Positions 7,637-17,039 of a stretch of 44,841 bases of DNA are shown here, piece by piece (the first letter of the stretch is position 1; every line of letters begins with the position of its first letter). This DNA comes from an uncultured Chromatiaceae bacterium (lineage in GTDB: Bacteria > Pseudomonadota > Gammaproteobacteria > Enterobacterales > Alteromonadaceae), in assembly GCA_937978655.1 (NCBI GenBank), contig CALJUX010000078.1, positions 1 through 44,841 on the forward strand, read 5' to 3'. The notes below the pieces were generated by a model, which saw nothing but the letters and a program-made list of their open reading frames with translations, was not told where the DNA came from and did no database searches. Position numbers and translations under genes: made by a program.

Positions 7637-7770
7637 CTATTGCTGAGGGTGCCACGATCTGTCTACAACAATCAAAGTAGGTACCAGTTTTGATCATTAT
7701 ATGTCTCTTTAAGATTAGATTTATTTAATATTAAAGAGGGAGCATCTATAAATTATTCGGAACCAATGGC

Positions 7771-8310
7771 ATGACATATACAATTGAAGAGCATAAACAC
7801 CGCTATGCAGCATGGGCAGCAGGCCGAGCAGCAAGCACGAAAACCTGTCGATTTGAAGTTCAAATTGGTAAAGAGATTTTAGAAGAAATTGGCCTCGATA
7901 AGCTACTTTCATCGCCTGATAACTTACCACCACTAGAATCAATTGATTTAGAACATCGGTTTTGGCGTCAAAACGCTATTATCGCCGCAGAAAAAAGGGG
8001 GCTGGTTGGTTTTGGCCACGGTGTTGCTGCGAAGCTAATTAATGTCTACCTAAAGGGAGCATTTGTCTGTGCGGGTCACGAAGGACATCCAAAGGTTGAA
8101 GGACTTCACCCACCGGTTGATAGCCTTCTTTTAGATGAACTCTATGTCAATAATGTTGGAGGCCTCAAGAGTGATTGGTTGCTAGCCAGAAAACTTCGAT
8201 GGTCGAAGTTTAATTCGCAACAGTATGAGGCAGTTATTCAATCAATTAGGACTGCCATGCAGGATAAACCTCTCTGGCAAGTAGAATCTTATTGGCGAGG
8301 CTTCCAATAG
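7771..8310 (+). CDS. Conserved-looking hypothetical protein, 179 aa
   Basis: I do not assign a function. The protein has an N-terminal helical part (EEHKHRYAAWAAGRAAS) and a central block with GFGHGVAAKLINVYLKG, then VCAGHEGHPK and LHPPVDSLLLDEL. The His-rich, invariant-looking blocks suggest a catalytic or structural core. The ribosome-binding site is poor: AAAGAGGGAG lies about 27 nt before the ATG. No in-frame alternative start lies between them. It is 134 nt downstream of the deacetylase-fold gene and may belong to the same cluster. A structured region without genes follows. Confidence 0.65.
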   Translation: MTYTIEEHKHRYAAWAAGRAASTKTCRFEVQIGKEILEEIGLDKLLSSPDNLPPLESIDLEHRFWRQNAIIAAEKRGLVGFGHGVAAKLINVYLKGAFVCAGHEGHPKVEGLHPPVDSLLLDELYVNNVGGLKSDWLLARKLRWSKFNSQQYEAVIQSIRTAMQDKPLWQVESYWRGFQ

Positions 8311-8598
8311 CTGAATCTAAACTGTATTAGTTCCGTTGCACGCCCTCAGATTTACTCTGACAGTTACCAGTTTTGTGCTGGTATCTGTCAGGTCGTTTTC
8401 AGCCTTCCTCAACCAAATTATGAGATTAAACATTATATACGTCACATCACCGATGCATTTGTGAGTAAATATCATGAAACGCGCAAATCTGATTCGAAAT
8501 ACCATTGAAAAAATTTTAAGGCACTCGCAACTTAAATAAGCGGAAAATGCGATTTAGATAAATTTTCAATGAACAAAAGGCGAAGAAAAAAAGCCTCT
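8311..8598. other. Structured intergenic region between convergent genes
   Basis: No gene is visible. Two sets of inverted repeats are present. CTGACAGTTACCAG and CTGGTATCTGTCAG (8357-8391) form a 14-bp stem with one mismatch and a 7-nt loop. CATTGAAAA (8503-8511) and TTTTCAATG (8563-8571) enclose a nested TTTAAG/CTTAAA hairpin at 8515-8536. The first may terminate transcription of the 179-aa gene. The second could terminate the WYL transcript or be a small structured RNA. Confidence 0.5.
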
Positions 8599-9651
8599 TT
8601 ATCTTTTGATATTATCCGAATATCTAACCATAAGTTGTTGATATTCCTCTGCAAGCTTTTGTCTAAGGGCAATTGGTTCTATAACTTCTGCGTTTGGACC
8701 TAATCCACGAATAAACTTTTCCAACTCATCGCCCCACAAAATAGTGGCTCTTAGTTCACGCACACCATCTGCGACTTCTTCTAAGGTTTGGTCATCACTA
8801 ATAGGTGTACCATCAATGTTATTAGCAGCTTTACCGAATAGTCTAAGGGTTAAACGAATTATTGGATCTGATTTTTTTTGATAACGATCCAATCCAAATT
8901 GTTTACAGATCTCAGCAATCGTCTTAGTTGCGGGTTTTGCTGTGTAATTTGGCTCCGCAGGAATTATGCTCATCTCGCTCATACGATGCATGGCATAGAT
9001 TGCAGGTTTTTGCATTTTGAAACGTGTTTCCATTCCAACAACATAGGTTTTTTCGCCTTTAAACATCAAGCCCCAAGGCATCAGCCGTTTTGGATTAACT
9101 TCTCTGTCTGAGTTTAAGTAGGTAAAAGCTAGAGCTTGTTGTTGCTCTATCGCAGTGTATACCTTGGTTCTAATATCGTTTGCGCATTTAGGCGCAGTGC
9201 AAATGCTCGCGGGAGCTACATAAATAAATTGTTTCCACCCCGAGCTGTTGGTATTTGACACTTGCTTTTCTAAAGCCTTTTGCTGCTCAATCGGCAAATA
9301 TTGACCTATTAGATCCTGAACTACACTTAGTTGTCTTAATGTTTGTTTATTGTCGGCGTTAACATCTGTTTTTCTCCGATATAGTTGGGGCTTGCTGAAA
9401 ATATCTATTTCAATAAGGTGAGGGTATTTCCCTCCCAATTCCAACAACTTTCGCCGCACGTTTTGCTCAATTCTTCGGCTATCTTGCTCTAGACTTGTAT
9501 CGTGCATAATGCGGGTACACAATTTTTGGCAAATCTCAGCTAAAGTAGCAAATCTACTTGTGTCGCTTGGTAAAGAATCAATTAGATCGTCCTCTGTAAA
9601 TTTCAGCGGATCTAACTTTGGCCGTTTAACATCGTTAACTTGATCTGTCAT
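8599..9651 (-). CDS. WYL-domain transcriptional regulator
   Basis: This protein has 350 residues. The N-terminal part (about 20-110) is a winged-helix-like region (DSLPSDTSRFATLAEICQKL...EQNVRRKLLELG). The central domain contains AFTYLNSDREVNPKRLMPWG then GEKTYVVGME and AMHRMSEM, the WYL ligand-binding pattern in which the WYL tripeptide is replaced by TYV. The C-terminal part (about 265-345) matches the WCX extension. WYL proteins are ligand-responsive regulators strongly tied to defence loci. It lies 15 nt after the DUF2779 gene on the same strand and probably controls that operon, and perhaps the divergent giant gene through the dyad at 11801-11838. Confidence 0.85.
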   Translation of the reverse strand: MTDQVNDVKRPKLDPLKFTEDDLIDSLPSDTSRFATLAEICQKLCTRIMHDTSLEQDSRRIEQNVRRKLLELGGKYPHLIEIDIFSKPQLYRRKTDVNADNKQTLRQLSVVQDLIGQYLPIEQQKALEKQVSNTNSSGWKQFIYVAPASICTAPKCANDIRTKVYTAIEQQQALAFTYLNSDREVNPKRLMPWGLMFKGEKTYVVGMETRFKMQKPAIYAMHRMSEMSIIPAEPNYTAKPATKTIAEICKQFGLDRYQKKSDPIIRLTLRLFGKAANNIDGTPISDDQTLEEVADGVRELRATILWGDELEKFIRGLGPNAEVIEPIALRQKLAEEYQQLMVRYSDNIKR

Positions 9652-9666
9652 CGGGCGCTACCTTTC

Positions 9667-11646
9667 TTAGTTCAACGTTACACTTGGGTTATTCAACATC
9701 GCGAGCCAGCTTTGATAAATCATTACCATGGCAAGAGTATCCAGCTCACAGTACTTGAGCAGAGCGCGCTGTAACTCGCGTCGCTCATAATCAGACATTT
9801 CAGTTAATTGCAATTTGCCATAGGCGACAAGGGCTAAACCGCCATTGTTGAGTTCATCCTCTTCGCTTAATAGAGCGATGTCGTGCTCACTGGCATCTGC
9901 AAATAGTTTGGGTAGTTGCTTGTAGGGTTCGATGACCTGTTCACCAACTTTAGTAAGCCAGCAATGATCTTGAAAATTCAAACTCGGAAAGGTTGGACTG
10001 CCGTAGTTCGGCTTGCCATACAGCTCTTGGAGATAGACAGAGCTGTTGAGAATGGCCGGCAGCAAAGCTTTAATTGAATTGGAACCCTGCGTGGCCGGAT
10101 GGTAATAGTACAGCTTCACTAATTCACATAAATCGACCATGCAACGCGTTCCATAAATTCGGGATTTTTTATCACCCTGATAGGTAATAGTGCATATAAA
10201 GGTCATTAATTCATCGCGGTCTGGCTCTATCGAATGAGTGAGTTGCTTGGCAATATGATTGAGCACGGTATTTTCGTGTATACCGAAACGAAAAATCGTA
10301 CCGCAGTCTTGCTCTAGCGCCTTCTTCAAAGCTCGGACAAATTCAAAATTCGGAAAGCTGCCAGGGGCGGTGTCGATAAACTGGGTTTGATGTACAACTC
10401 GGCCATCCGCATGCAACACATGGTGTGAAAACTGAAACGCAATCGTTTCATAGGGTGACATGCCTTTAAAGTAGGGGATGGCCGAGGTACAGGTTTCGAA
10501 GTCGATAAAATGCAGTGGATATTGATAATTTGCGAATTCTTGACGCATACCCGCTGCATCGAAGTAGGCGCTGGAATCCTTATTTTTGACTTTACTGACT
10601 TGTAACCATTGTCGTTCAGTTTGGGTGAGCGGTGAACTCAAAGTCTCATCCGTCTTTAAATCTTGTGGTGTCAGATTTTTTAACAAAAAAATGCCAGATT
10701 TGAAAAAGCTATCAATCGTTTTGCATTTCCAAAGCGATAATACAGTGGGCTCTAACAGTTGCTGGTCGTTTAAGTTTAATTGGCGTTGCCAGCACTCACT
10801 AAACCCGCATTTTAATTGTTGTGATTTATCCGCTTCGATTGCCGTAAACTGACAATCCTTGCATTGTTTGCCAGGTGGCGTAGCGATCAGTTGGTCGTTA
10901 GTGTATGCCTTGAGGAATAAGTCGACTGTTTCTGCAAATGTTCGAAATGACAACTCCTCGAGAGGCTCCCCACGAAGCCAATCATTGAGGATGTGATCTA
11001 CGTTTACCTTGGTGAGAATAGGTTTTGCAATATCTTCTGCAGATAAATTGGAAATAACCCGAACGCGGCCCGATGCATCTTTTACCAGTTTAAATTTTTG
11101 ATTCAGCCCGTCCGTGGCACAAACTTCCTCCTTATCGGTCAGCATCAAATAGGATGACACTGAGTAACTAGGGAAGGCTTTTTGTGTGACATATTTTTGA
11201 AAAGCGATATCCATTAAATAGGGCTTCCATTTTGGTATCACTTTACCTTTGGTATTGAGAAAGTTTGAGTCTTCACTTTTCTGATAGGATTTAGCTTTCA
11301 CTTCAATAAGTTGAATATGCTCAGGCCGCTTGACCAAAATATCGACGCGGATCAACAACTGCTGAAAACAGATTGCCGCATCATAAATAATGACGTTCTC
11401 GCGTTTTAATAATTCATTTGTTTGAGAAATTGCAGCTTCGGTATCTAGAGTATTAACTGTCTCGCCGCCAGGAAAATAATGCTTGGCAAGTTCACCTACT
11501 TGATAACCACCATCGGCCAGAGCTTGCAAAAAAGCATCATCAAGCGATTGGTTTGCGTACTCAGATTTACCGCTATAAAACAGTTTAGTCGGACACTCTA
11601 ATGCCAGTTTGAAACGAGATTTGGTGAGATACCGAAGTGATGTCAT
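9667..11646 (-). CDS. DUF2779 protein: Cas4-like nuclease plus DEDD exonuclease-like domain
   Basis: This protein has 659 residues. It begins TSLRYLTKSRFKLALECPTK, typical of DUF2779 and Cas4-like proteins. A PD-(D/E)XK core is visible: Asp near 100 (VDILV) and EVKAK near 115. One N-terminal Cys (ECP) plus CKDC near 261 and KCGF further on could bind an iron-sulphur cluster as in Cas4/AddB. The second half starts with HFIDFETC near 380 (exonuclease motif I) and ends with YCELDTLAM near 640 (motif III), matching a DEDD-type 3'-5' exonuclease fold. The start has AAAGGA upstream. The pair with a WYL regulator suggests an inducible DNA-degrading defence module. Confidence 0.85.
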   Translation of the reverse strand: MTSLRYLTKSRFKLALECPTKLFYSGKSEYANQSLDDAFLQALADGGYQVGELAKHYFPGGETVNTLDTEAAISQTNELLKRENVIIYDAAICFQQLLIRVDILVKRPEHIQLIEVKAKSYQKSEDSNFLNTKGKVIPKWKPYLMDIAFQKYVTQKAFPSYSVSSYLMLTDKEEVCATDGLNQKFKLVKDASGRVRVISNLSAEDIAKPILTKVNVDHILNDWLRGEPLEELSFRTFAETVDLFLKAYTNDQLIATPPGKQCKDCQFTAIEADKSQQLKCGFSECWQRQLNLNDQQLLEPTVLSLWKCKTIDSFFKSGIFLLKNLTPQDLKTDETLSSPLTQTERQWLQVSKVKNKDSSAYFDAAGMRQEFANYQYPLHFIDFETCTSAIPYFKGMSPYETIAFQFSHHVLHADGRVVHQTQFIDTAPGSFPNFEFVRALKKALEQDCGTIFRFGIHENTVLNHIAKQLTHSIEPDRDELMTFICTITYQGDKKSRIYGTRCMVDLCELVKLYYYHPATQGSNSIKALLPAILNSSVYLQELYGKPNYGSPTFPSLNFQDHCWLTKVGEQVIEPYKQLPKLFADASEHDIALLSEEDELNNGGLALVAYGKLQLTEMSDYERRELQRALLKYCELDTLAMVMIYQSWLAMLNNPSVTLN

Positions 11647-11800
11647 AACTCAATCCTTTGAAGACAACAGATATAATTACAGATCTGTTCAAAAATGCCA
11701 AAATTTGGTTAGTAGTGATCATCTAAAGACAAATTTCTCAAGGAATGAGTTATTTTTTGAGGAGCGTAAATTTTGTCACATCTAAATTGATTTATCTCAT

Positions 11801-11838
11801 TGTTTTGTTATGGTTATTTAATAACCGATAGCAAAACA
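11801..11838. promoter_or_regulatory. Nested palindrome operator in the divergent promoter region
   Basis: GGTTATT-T-AATAACC (11812-11826) is a perfect dyad. It is flanked by TGTTTTG (11801-11807) and CAAAACA (11832-11838), which are also inverted. The 38-bp structure ends about 12 nt before the ATG of the 1729-aa protein and about 155 nt from the DUF2779 start. A bound regulator here would block translation-initiation-proximal transcription of the giant gene. The WYL protein is the obvious candidate ligand-responsive binder. Confidence 0.55.
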
Positions 11839-11849
11839 AGCGATTTTTC

Positions 11850-14800
11850 ATGGAAGAAAACACCAAAATTCAGTGTGTCATTGCGTACTGCCATGCGAAC
11901 GGACTGGATACCCATGCGCATCTGACCTTTATAAAGGCGCTACGCCTTCCTTCCAGCTACTTTCATTTGTATGCCGTTGCGTTGAAATTGGTCGACGAGT
12001 ATGAGCGGGCACGAAAGTTTCATTGGTTGATTGTCGAGCCTCGTTATGAGCAGGAATTGTCAATCCTAAACGCCCTGGTCGCAGCGCTTCGGGAGAATCA
12101 TGGTCAGCTCAGGAGCTTGGGAGACAATGTCACCAAATTCCCACTGACGGCCCATTTTCTTAGTGAATCGGCTAGTGGCGATTTGTTTTCGGATATCTTT
12201 GCCGTCCTCAAAATTTATACACTGCGGCTTTCGCTAGCTTTATTGGCGACTGAACAATCCTCAGCAACGACGTTAGGCAATATGGCCGCCGATGCCCGAC
12301 AAAGCTTTGAAAAAGTGATCCGGCATAATTACGTTGCTGATGAGATTTACCAGGAAAAACAATCATTCGTTGAGCTCCTATCCTCACAGAATAAAAAACT
12401 CTGGGACTTTCAAAAACAGTTTATTAGCTGGATAGCTGAAGAGCAGCTACCCGCTACTCGTGCTAAACCACAAAGATCCGCAGTGTTGCAGGTCCGTGCC
12501 CACAGCGTTCCTGAAAAAAGCCACGTTCTCTCAGAGCACAAGCTATTTACCGAACCGGGCACTGCAGTGCCAGGCGCTCAAATCGCACAATTTCATGTAA
12601 CCACATCCCAGAGTCATGAGGAAGACGAGCAGCTTCATGAAATCTTCGAGTTTCAAGTTGATCCGCAGCATCCTGTTAGCTATGAGACCGCTGAGCAATC
12701 GCTCATCTACGGCAGTCGGCTTCGCATTCAGGAGCGCATGTTGCTATCCCTTCGCTCTAATGTGTTCACTCAGGCTGAACTCGACATGTTCATCGCTGGT
12801 GTCGTATCAGATCTGCAGTCACGTCAACAGTCCAAGCTAGTCACTGCCTGTTGTTTATTGCTGATGTTGTTAACGGCGCGCCAATTTGAACAACTCTTAA
12901 CGATGTCGTTAACTGGACAGTTGCCAGCTGAGCAAGAGGGGATTGATTGGTCAGTTGGCATTTGGCGTCGTCAAAGTATCGAGATGCCTAAAGCAGTCAA
13001 GCCTGAGTTGCCAAGCCCATATCTTTTTGAACATCAGCAGATGGTTGACTTACCGATGCCGACCATTCTGATCCAAGCCATCAGCAGCATTGCGAAGACG
13101 CCCACAACGCTCAATGACATCTTGAAGCGTTGTAAAGTAACTCAAGAAGACGTATCAGCCCGGCTCACCGATATCATGGCGGTGGTACCAAGACGCACAA
13201 GCTTTGCACAGGTACGTTCCAGCCTTTTTCAGCAAGTTGCACTGAAATCAGATCCTGCATTCTCGGCACTGCTGTTTTCGACGACCGAGTACATCACACC
13301 GACGCCACTTTATTATAAAAGTATTGATGTCTCGACCTTGCAGTCAACTTATGCAGAGACCATCACCCGTTTAGGTTTATCGCCTGGCTGCATGCGATTC
13401 TTATCAACAACCGGATTTACCGGTAGTCATCTGGCATTAAATGATGACGCCCTTGCACAATTTTTTAAGATCAAGTACCAAAAACTAAAAAGTCTGTCGG
13501 CGGATGTAAACACTGAAGCCGGCGCTACCACTTTTTTGAACGAACTTGCCTGTTACACGACACTCATCTTACTGGCATCCACTGGTCACCGCACCCGAAA
13601 TGAATTTCAATTTGAACCCGCCGCCATCCAGCCGGATTTAAAGATCCTGCTTCTGGCCGATAAAATCCAATATGATGATGGTGCGATCCGCTTTGTGCCA
13701 CTCACCGATGTTGCATTTACTGCACTCGTGGAGCTCGGTAAATCAGCGCGCCGTCTTGCTGGATGCTTTAAGGACAGGGCACTGAAAGAGCAACTGAGTC
13801 AAAAATCAAATTGGCAAACCGCAGCATTAGATGCACCGTTTCTGAGCGTCATGAAAAACGGTAGCGCGCGAGCGATTACCTCTGACGATTTAGTTCGTTA
13901 TCTCGCTGCGGAACAGCTCATTTTACCGCTTAATTTTTTCCGCCATCGCTTATGTTCAAGGCTGTCTGAGTTTGATGGTGGTGATCGTATCAACTGGCTC
14001 ATTGGCCACATAGGCGCGGGTGAGCATCCACTGCACTTCACATCGACTTTATGTCTGTCAGATATCAGCCGTTGCAATACGCTGCTCAATCAAGCAATCG
14101 AACCGTTGGCTATCGAGGTGTTCAAAAGTGATTCGCAACGAGGCTTGCCTGCAAATCTTGTGATGAAAACAAGTGAAGGGTATCTAACACCATCCCTGCG
14201 AGTAAAAAGGATGGCGTTTAGAGAACGTCTTGGTTGGGCTCGGGATTTGTTTACCAAATTCAGTAAAACGCTCGACGAAGATGAAACCATTCTCGATAAA
14301 ACCGACGCGTTTATTAGCTTTGCCATTGAGCAAGCCCTAAAGCTCGCTCATCGCGAAGATTCCGCGGCCTGCATGCAATTAATTAATCGAAAACTGGAGC
14401 GCTATCAAAACGATGGCGACGAGCCGGCAGCGCAAACCTGGCGAATGCCGCTTTATGAACCACAAACTGCACTAGATGTCCGTTACTTTAGCGAAAGTCG
14501 CAGTGTGTTAGCGCTTCGACGTTTTGTTTCAAAACGCATCGTTACGTTGTCCGAAGGACTCAAAGTAGAGCATGCGCTTTATGAAATCGTACTAAGTACG
14601 CTGGTACAAAGTGCACAGCATATGGAGGACACTAATTTTGTTGTAGCGCTACAACGCAATCGCGCCACGCTCTTCGGGCTGCACTTTTTTGATTTCGATG
14701 ACAAAAACTGCAAAAAGCGGATTTATTTAGATGCTCTAACGACAGGTCTGATATACCGATATCCGGAATTTACTGAGCAAACATTTTCAGAAGCCAAATT

Positions 14801-17039
14801 CATTCGTTATGTCACAAAAATACTCGCAGGCATCGGCATTCCAGCATCGGCGTTGAGCTCCATCAACACGCTGACAAAATGGCTCGCTTTTTATGATGTA
14901 CAACCCCAAGAGCCGGGATTACTCCGCTCGTTTCGGATCAATACGCTTCACAGTAAACCGTTAGCACCATCCGCGTTGGCTCGGCTGCTGACGCATCAGG
15001 TTATGAGTGATCGACCAGTTGTTCTTGAAAAGCCACAACAGTCTGCGCACCATGCGCAGCGTAAAAAAAGTCGAGCCGCGCAGCCATCTTTGGAGCGCAC
15101 GTTTTTTAATCGCTTCATGAAAAATGTCCGCACTCAATTACAACAAAAGAGGCAAGGCATCACCATGAAGACAGTGGTCCCAACGCTGTGGCAGAGCTTT
15201 GTTGGCGCGAAAAGTACGGCGATGTCCGATTTGCTACAGGCGTCTTCTCATTTATCTGATGCGGCCGTCGCCGTGTTGATATTAATGACCGATGTCGGCA
15301 AACGGCCGGGCAAAAACCGCGATTCCATTAGCATCCGCACGATGGCGACTTATTTTTCGAAAACTTGTACGCCTTTTTTAGATGTGGCGCAGCAGCAGGC
15401 AGTCTTTGAGTTTGATGAAGACGAACTTGAAGATTTTTACATCGCCGTTCTGGATAGTCGTGATTTGAAAACACGTGGCCGTCATGCCGACATGTTGCGC
15501 GATTTACATCGAACTGTCGAAAAGCACTTTTATCTTGCGCATGTGAGCTGGAAAGACATCGAACCGAATATCAATGGTGACGAGGCACAGCCGTATGCAA
15601 ATATCATCACGGAATCTGAATACCAGTGTGCGCTTCATTTATTGTTGGCAGATCCATACGCTACCGAGCATGAGCAACTCATTCAGGCCGCGATTTTAGT
15701 GCTGTCCTACCGCGCAGGCTTGCGACGTGGGGAAATCAAATATCGTTTGTTGCAAGACCTGTGTTCCGATGATGGCCTTCTTTATATCAGCAGTAACCAT
15801 TTCTATCGCCTTAAATCCATCAACGCCAATCGGCGGATCCCCAAGCACTTGCTACTGAACAACCAAGAGTCTCAGATCCTTCATTCTCTCACTGATATAG
15901 CCAAGCGTGAATATGATGATTCGCGCGGCAGAGTGTTTCATCTTTCTGATAGTGCATTTGCACAATACTGTGAGCGCGTAACCGAGGCACTTATCGTCAC
16001 GACGGAAAATCCGACCACTAGGCTTTACGATTGCCGGCATTCGTTCGCAAGCCACCTCTGCTGGCTGGGTGTTTGCGAAAAGCATAGTTTGATGTATTCG
16101 GAAGTCAGCGCATGGTGTCGGCAAGCGCCAGACGCTTTCATGGAGAAATGGCTACAAATCACCACCGGTAGTACGCAGCCGTATCAAGCTTTAAAGTTTC
16201 TTCATACCGTCAGTTTGGTCATCGGCCACAGCACGCCATTAACTACGGTGACGCATTATGTGCACGAAATGTCGCTGTTTCAGCTTGAACAACAAACGAT
16301 TTATCACGACCAATATAGACATGTCGACCAAAGAACATATGCAACCTGGCTAGACACACCTGAAGCTGCAGGCAGAAAGGCGGTGTCCCGTTATCCATTT
16401 TTGCCAGCCATCACTATGATGCAGCGCACGCTCACCAATCGATGGCCAATTCCAGAACAACTGCGCCTGCAAAACCGCAGCGATGCTGCGCTCAGTGCCA
16501 AAAGCAGGCGCAGTAACATCTATGAGCAATGGTTGATGCAGCTTAGTGAATTGCGAAAGCTGGTTTTATCTGAAAATCATGAAAAATACATTGGCCATGT
16601 CATGATGCAGCAGCTTTTTTCACTATTTCGAAATCAAGAAGGCAGTGCACCATGCGATGTCATCACACCAGACGGCGAACTTCGAGCGAACCGACATTTG
16701 CATCGTCGTGTGAAAAAAGCAGTGACAGCAGTCACGCTGCCAAAGCTTTTACAGCATTTGTCAAAGCAGAACGAATCGCAGCTTCTGGCCGCTGCAGATC
16801 TGGTCATTGAAGCCTACCACGGCAAACTTGGATATTTTTTTACGGTTTCAAAACTTGAGTCAGTTAAACACATCAATCAGATCGGACTGCGTTATGCCAG
16901 CGAAGCGCAGCATGAATTGAAAAAAAGTTTTTTAACTGAAAAAGGCGAAGTGGGGCACTTTTATCGCGAGCAAACACAAGTGTCGGACCTGCTCTTCGTC
17001 GCCAGTTTGGTTATTAAGTTGTCCGATAGTTCCTACTGA
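11850..17039 (+). CDS. Giant protein with tandem tyrosine-recombinase-like domains
   Basis: This 1729-residue reading frame has no interruption. The last third holds a full tyrosine-recombinase signature: Arg near 1292 (SYRAGLRRGEI), Lys in a hairpin (YRLKSINANRRIP), Arg-His near 1394 (YDCRHSFAS), GHS near 1459 and Tyr near 1470 (THYVHEM). A second, degenerate fold lies around 560-740: TGHRTRNEF near 580, FFRHRLCSRL near 698 and IGHIGAG near 719, with Phe in the place of Tyr (LHFTST). A third, even weaker one may lie around 310-500: LLTARQFEQLL, then FAQVRSSLF and TPLYYKS. Ordinary recombinases are 300-450 residues. It could recombine DNA, or use an inactive array as a DNA-binding scaffold. 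The Shine-Dalgarno is weak, and the start is directly preceded by a palindrome. Confidence 0.7.
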   Translation: MEENTKIQCVIAYCHANGLDTHAHLTFIKALRLPSSYFHLYAVALKLVDEYERARKFHWLIVEPRYEQELSILNALVAALRENHGQLRSLGDNVTKFPLTAHFLSESASGDLFSDIFAVLKIYTLRLSLALLATEQSSATTLGNMAADARQSFEKVIRHNYVADEIYQEKQSFVELLSSQNKKLWDFQKQFISWIAEEQLPATRAKPQRSAVLQVRAHSVPEKSHVLSEHKLFTEPGTAVPGAQIAQFHVTTSQSHEEDEQLHEIFEFQVDPQHPVSYETAEQSLIYGSRLRIQERMLLSLRSNVFTQAELDMFIAGVVSDLQSRQQSKLVTACCLLLMLLTARQFEQLLTMSLTGQLPAEQEGIDWSVGIWRRQSIEMPKAVKPELPSPYLFEHQQMVDLPMPTILIQAISSIAKTPTTLNDILKRCKVTQEDVSARLTDIMAVVPRRTSFAQVRSSLFQQVALKSDPAFSALLFSTTEYITPTPLYYKSIDVSTLQSTYAETITRLGLSPGCMRFLSTTGFTGSHLALNDDALAQFFKIKYQKLKSLSADVNTEAGATTFLNELACYTTLILLASTGHRTRNEFQFEPAAIQPDLKILLLADKIQYDDGAIRFVPLTDVAFTALVELGKSARRLAGCFKDRALKEQLSQKSNWQTAALDAPFLSVMKNGSARAITSDDLVRYLAAEQLILPLNFFRHRLCSRLSEFDGGDRINWLIGHIGAGEHPLHFTSTLCLSDISRCNTLLNQAIEPLAIEVFKSDSQRGLPANLVMKTSEGYLTPSLRVKRMAFRERLGWARDLFTKFSKTLDEDETILDKTDAFISFAIEQALKLAHREDSAACMQLINRKLERYQNDGDEPAAQTWRMPLYEPQTALDVRYFSESRSVLALRRFVSKRIVTLSEGLKVEHALYEIVLSTLVQSAQHMEDTNFVVALQRNRATLFGLHFFDFDDKNCKKRIYLDALTTGLIYRYPEFTEQTFSEAKFIRYVTKILAGIGIPASALSSINTLTKWLAFYDVQPQEPGLLRSFRINTLHSKPLAPSALARLLTHQVMSDRPVVLEKPQQSAHHAQRKKSRAAQPSLERTFFNRFMKNVRTQLQQKRQGITMKTVVPTLWQSFVGAKSTAMSDLLQASSHLSDAAVAVLILMTDVGKRPGKNRDSISIRTMATYFSKTCTPFLDVAQQQAVFEFDEDELEDFYIAVLDSRDLKTRGRHADMLRDLHRTVEKHFYLAHVSWKDIEPNINGDEAQPYANIITESEYQCALHLLLADPYATEHEQLIQAAILVLSYRAGLRRGEIKYRLLQDLCSDDGLLYISSNHFYRLKSINANRRIPKHLLLNNQESQILHSLTDIAKREYDDSRGRVFHLSDSAFAQYCERVTEALIVTTENPTTRLYDCRHSFASHLCWLGVCEKHSLMYSEVSAWCRQAPDAFMEKWLQITTGSTQPYQALKFLHTVSLVIGHSTPLTTVTHYVHEMSLFQLEQQTIYHDQYRHVDQRTYATWLDTPEAAGRKAVSRYPFLPAITMMQRTLTNRWPIPEQLRLQNRSDAALSAKSRRSNIYEQWLMQLSELRKLVLSENHEKYIGHVMMQQLFSLFRNQEGSAPCDVITPDGELRANRHLHRRVKKAVTAVTLPKLLQHLSKQNESQLLAAADLVIEAYHGKLGYFFTVSKLESVKHINQIGLRYASEAQHELKKSFLTEKGEVGHFYREQTQVSDLLFVASLVIKLSDSSY

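Noticed and set aside
8576..8601. Terminator of the WYL gene formed by AAAGGC and GCCTCTTT
   Set aside because: The stem needs a bulge and has only six pairs with an A-rich 11-nt loop, so it is too weak to call as a separate feature.
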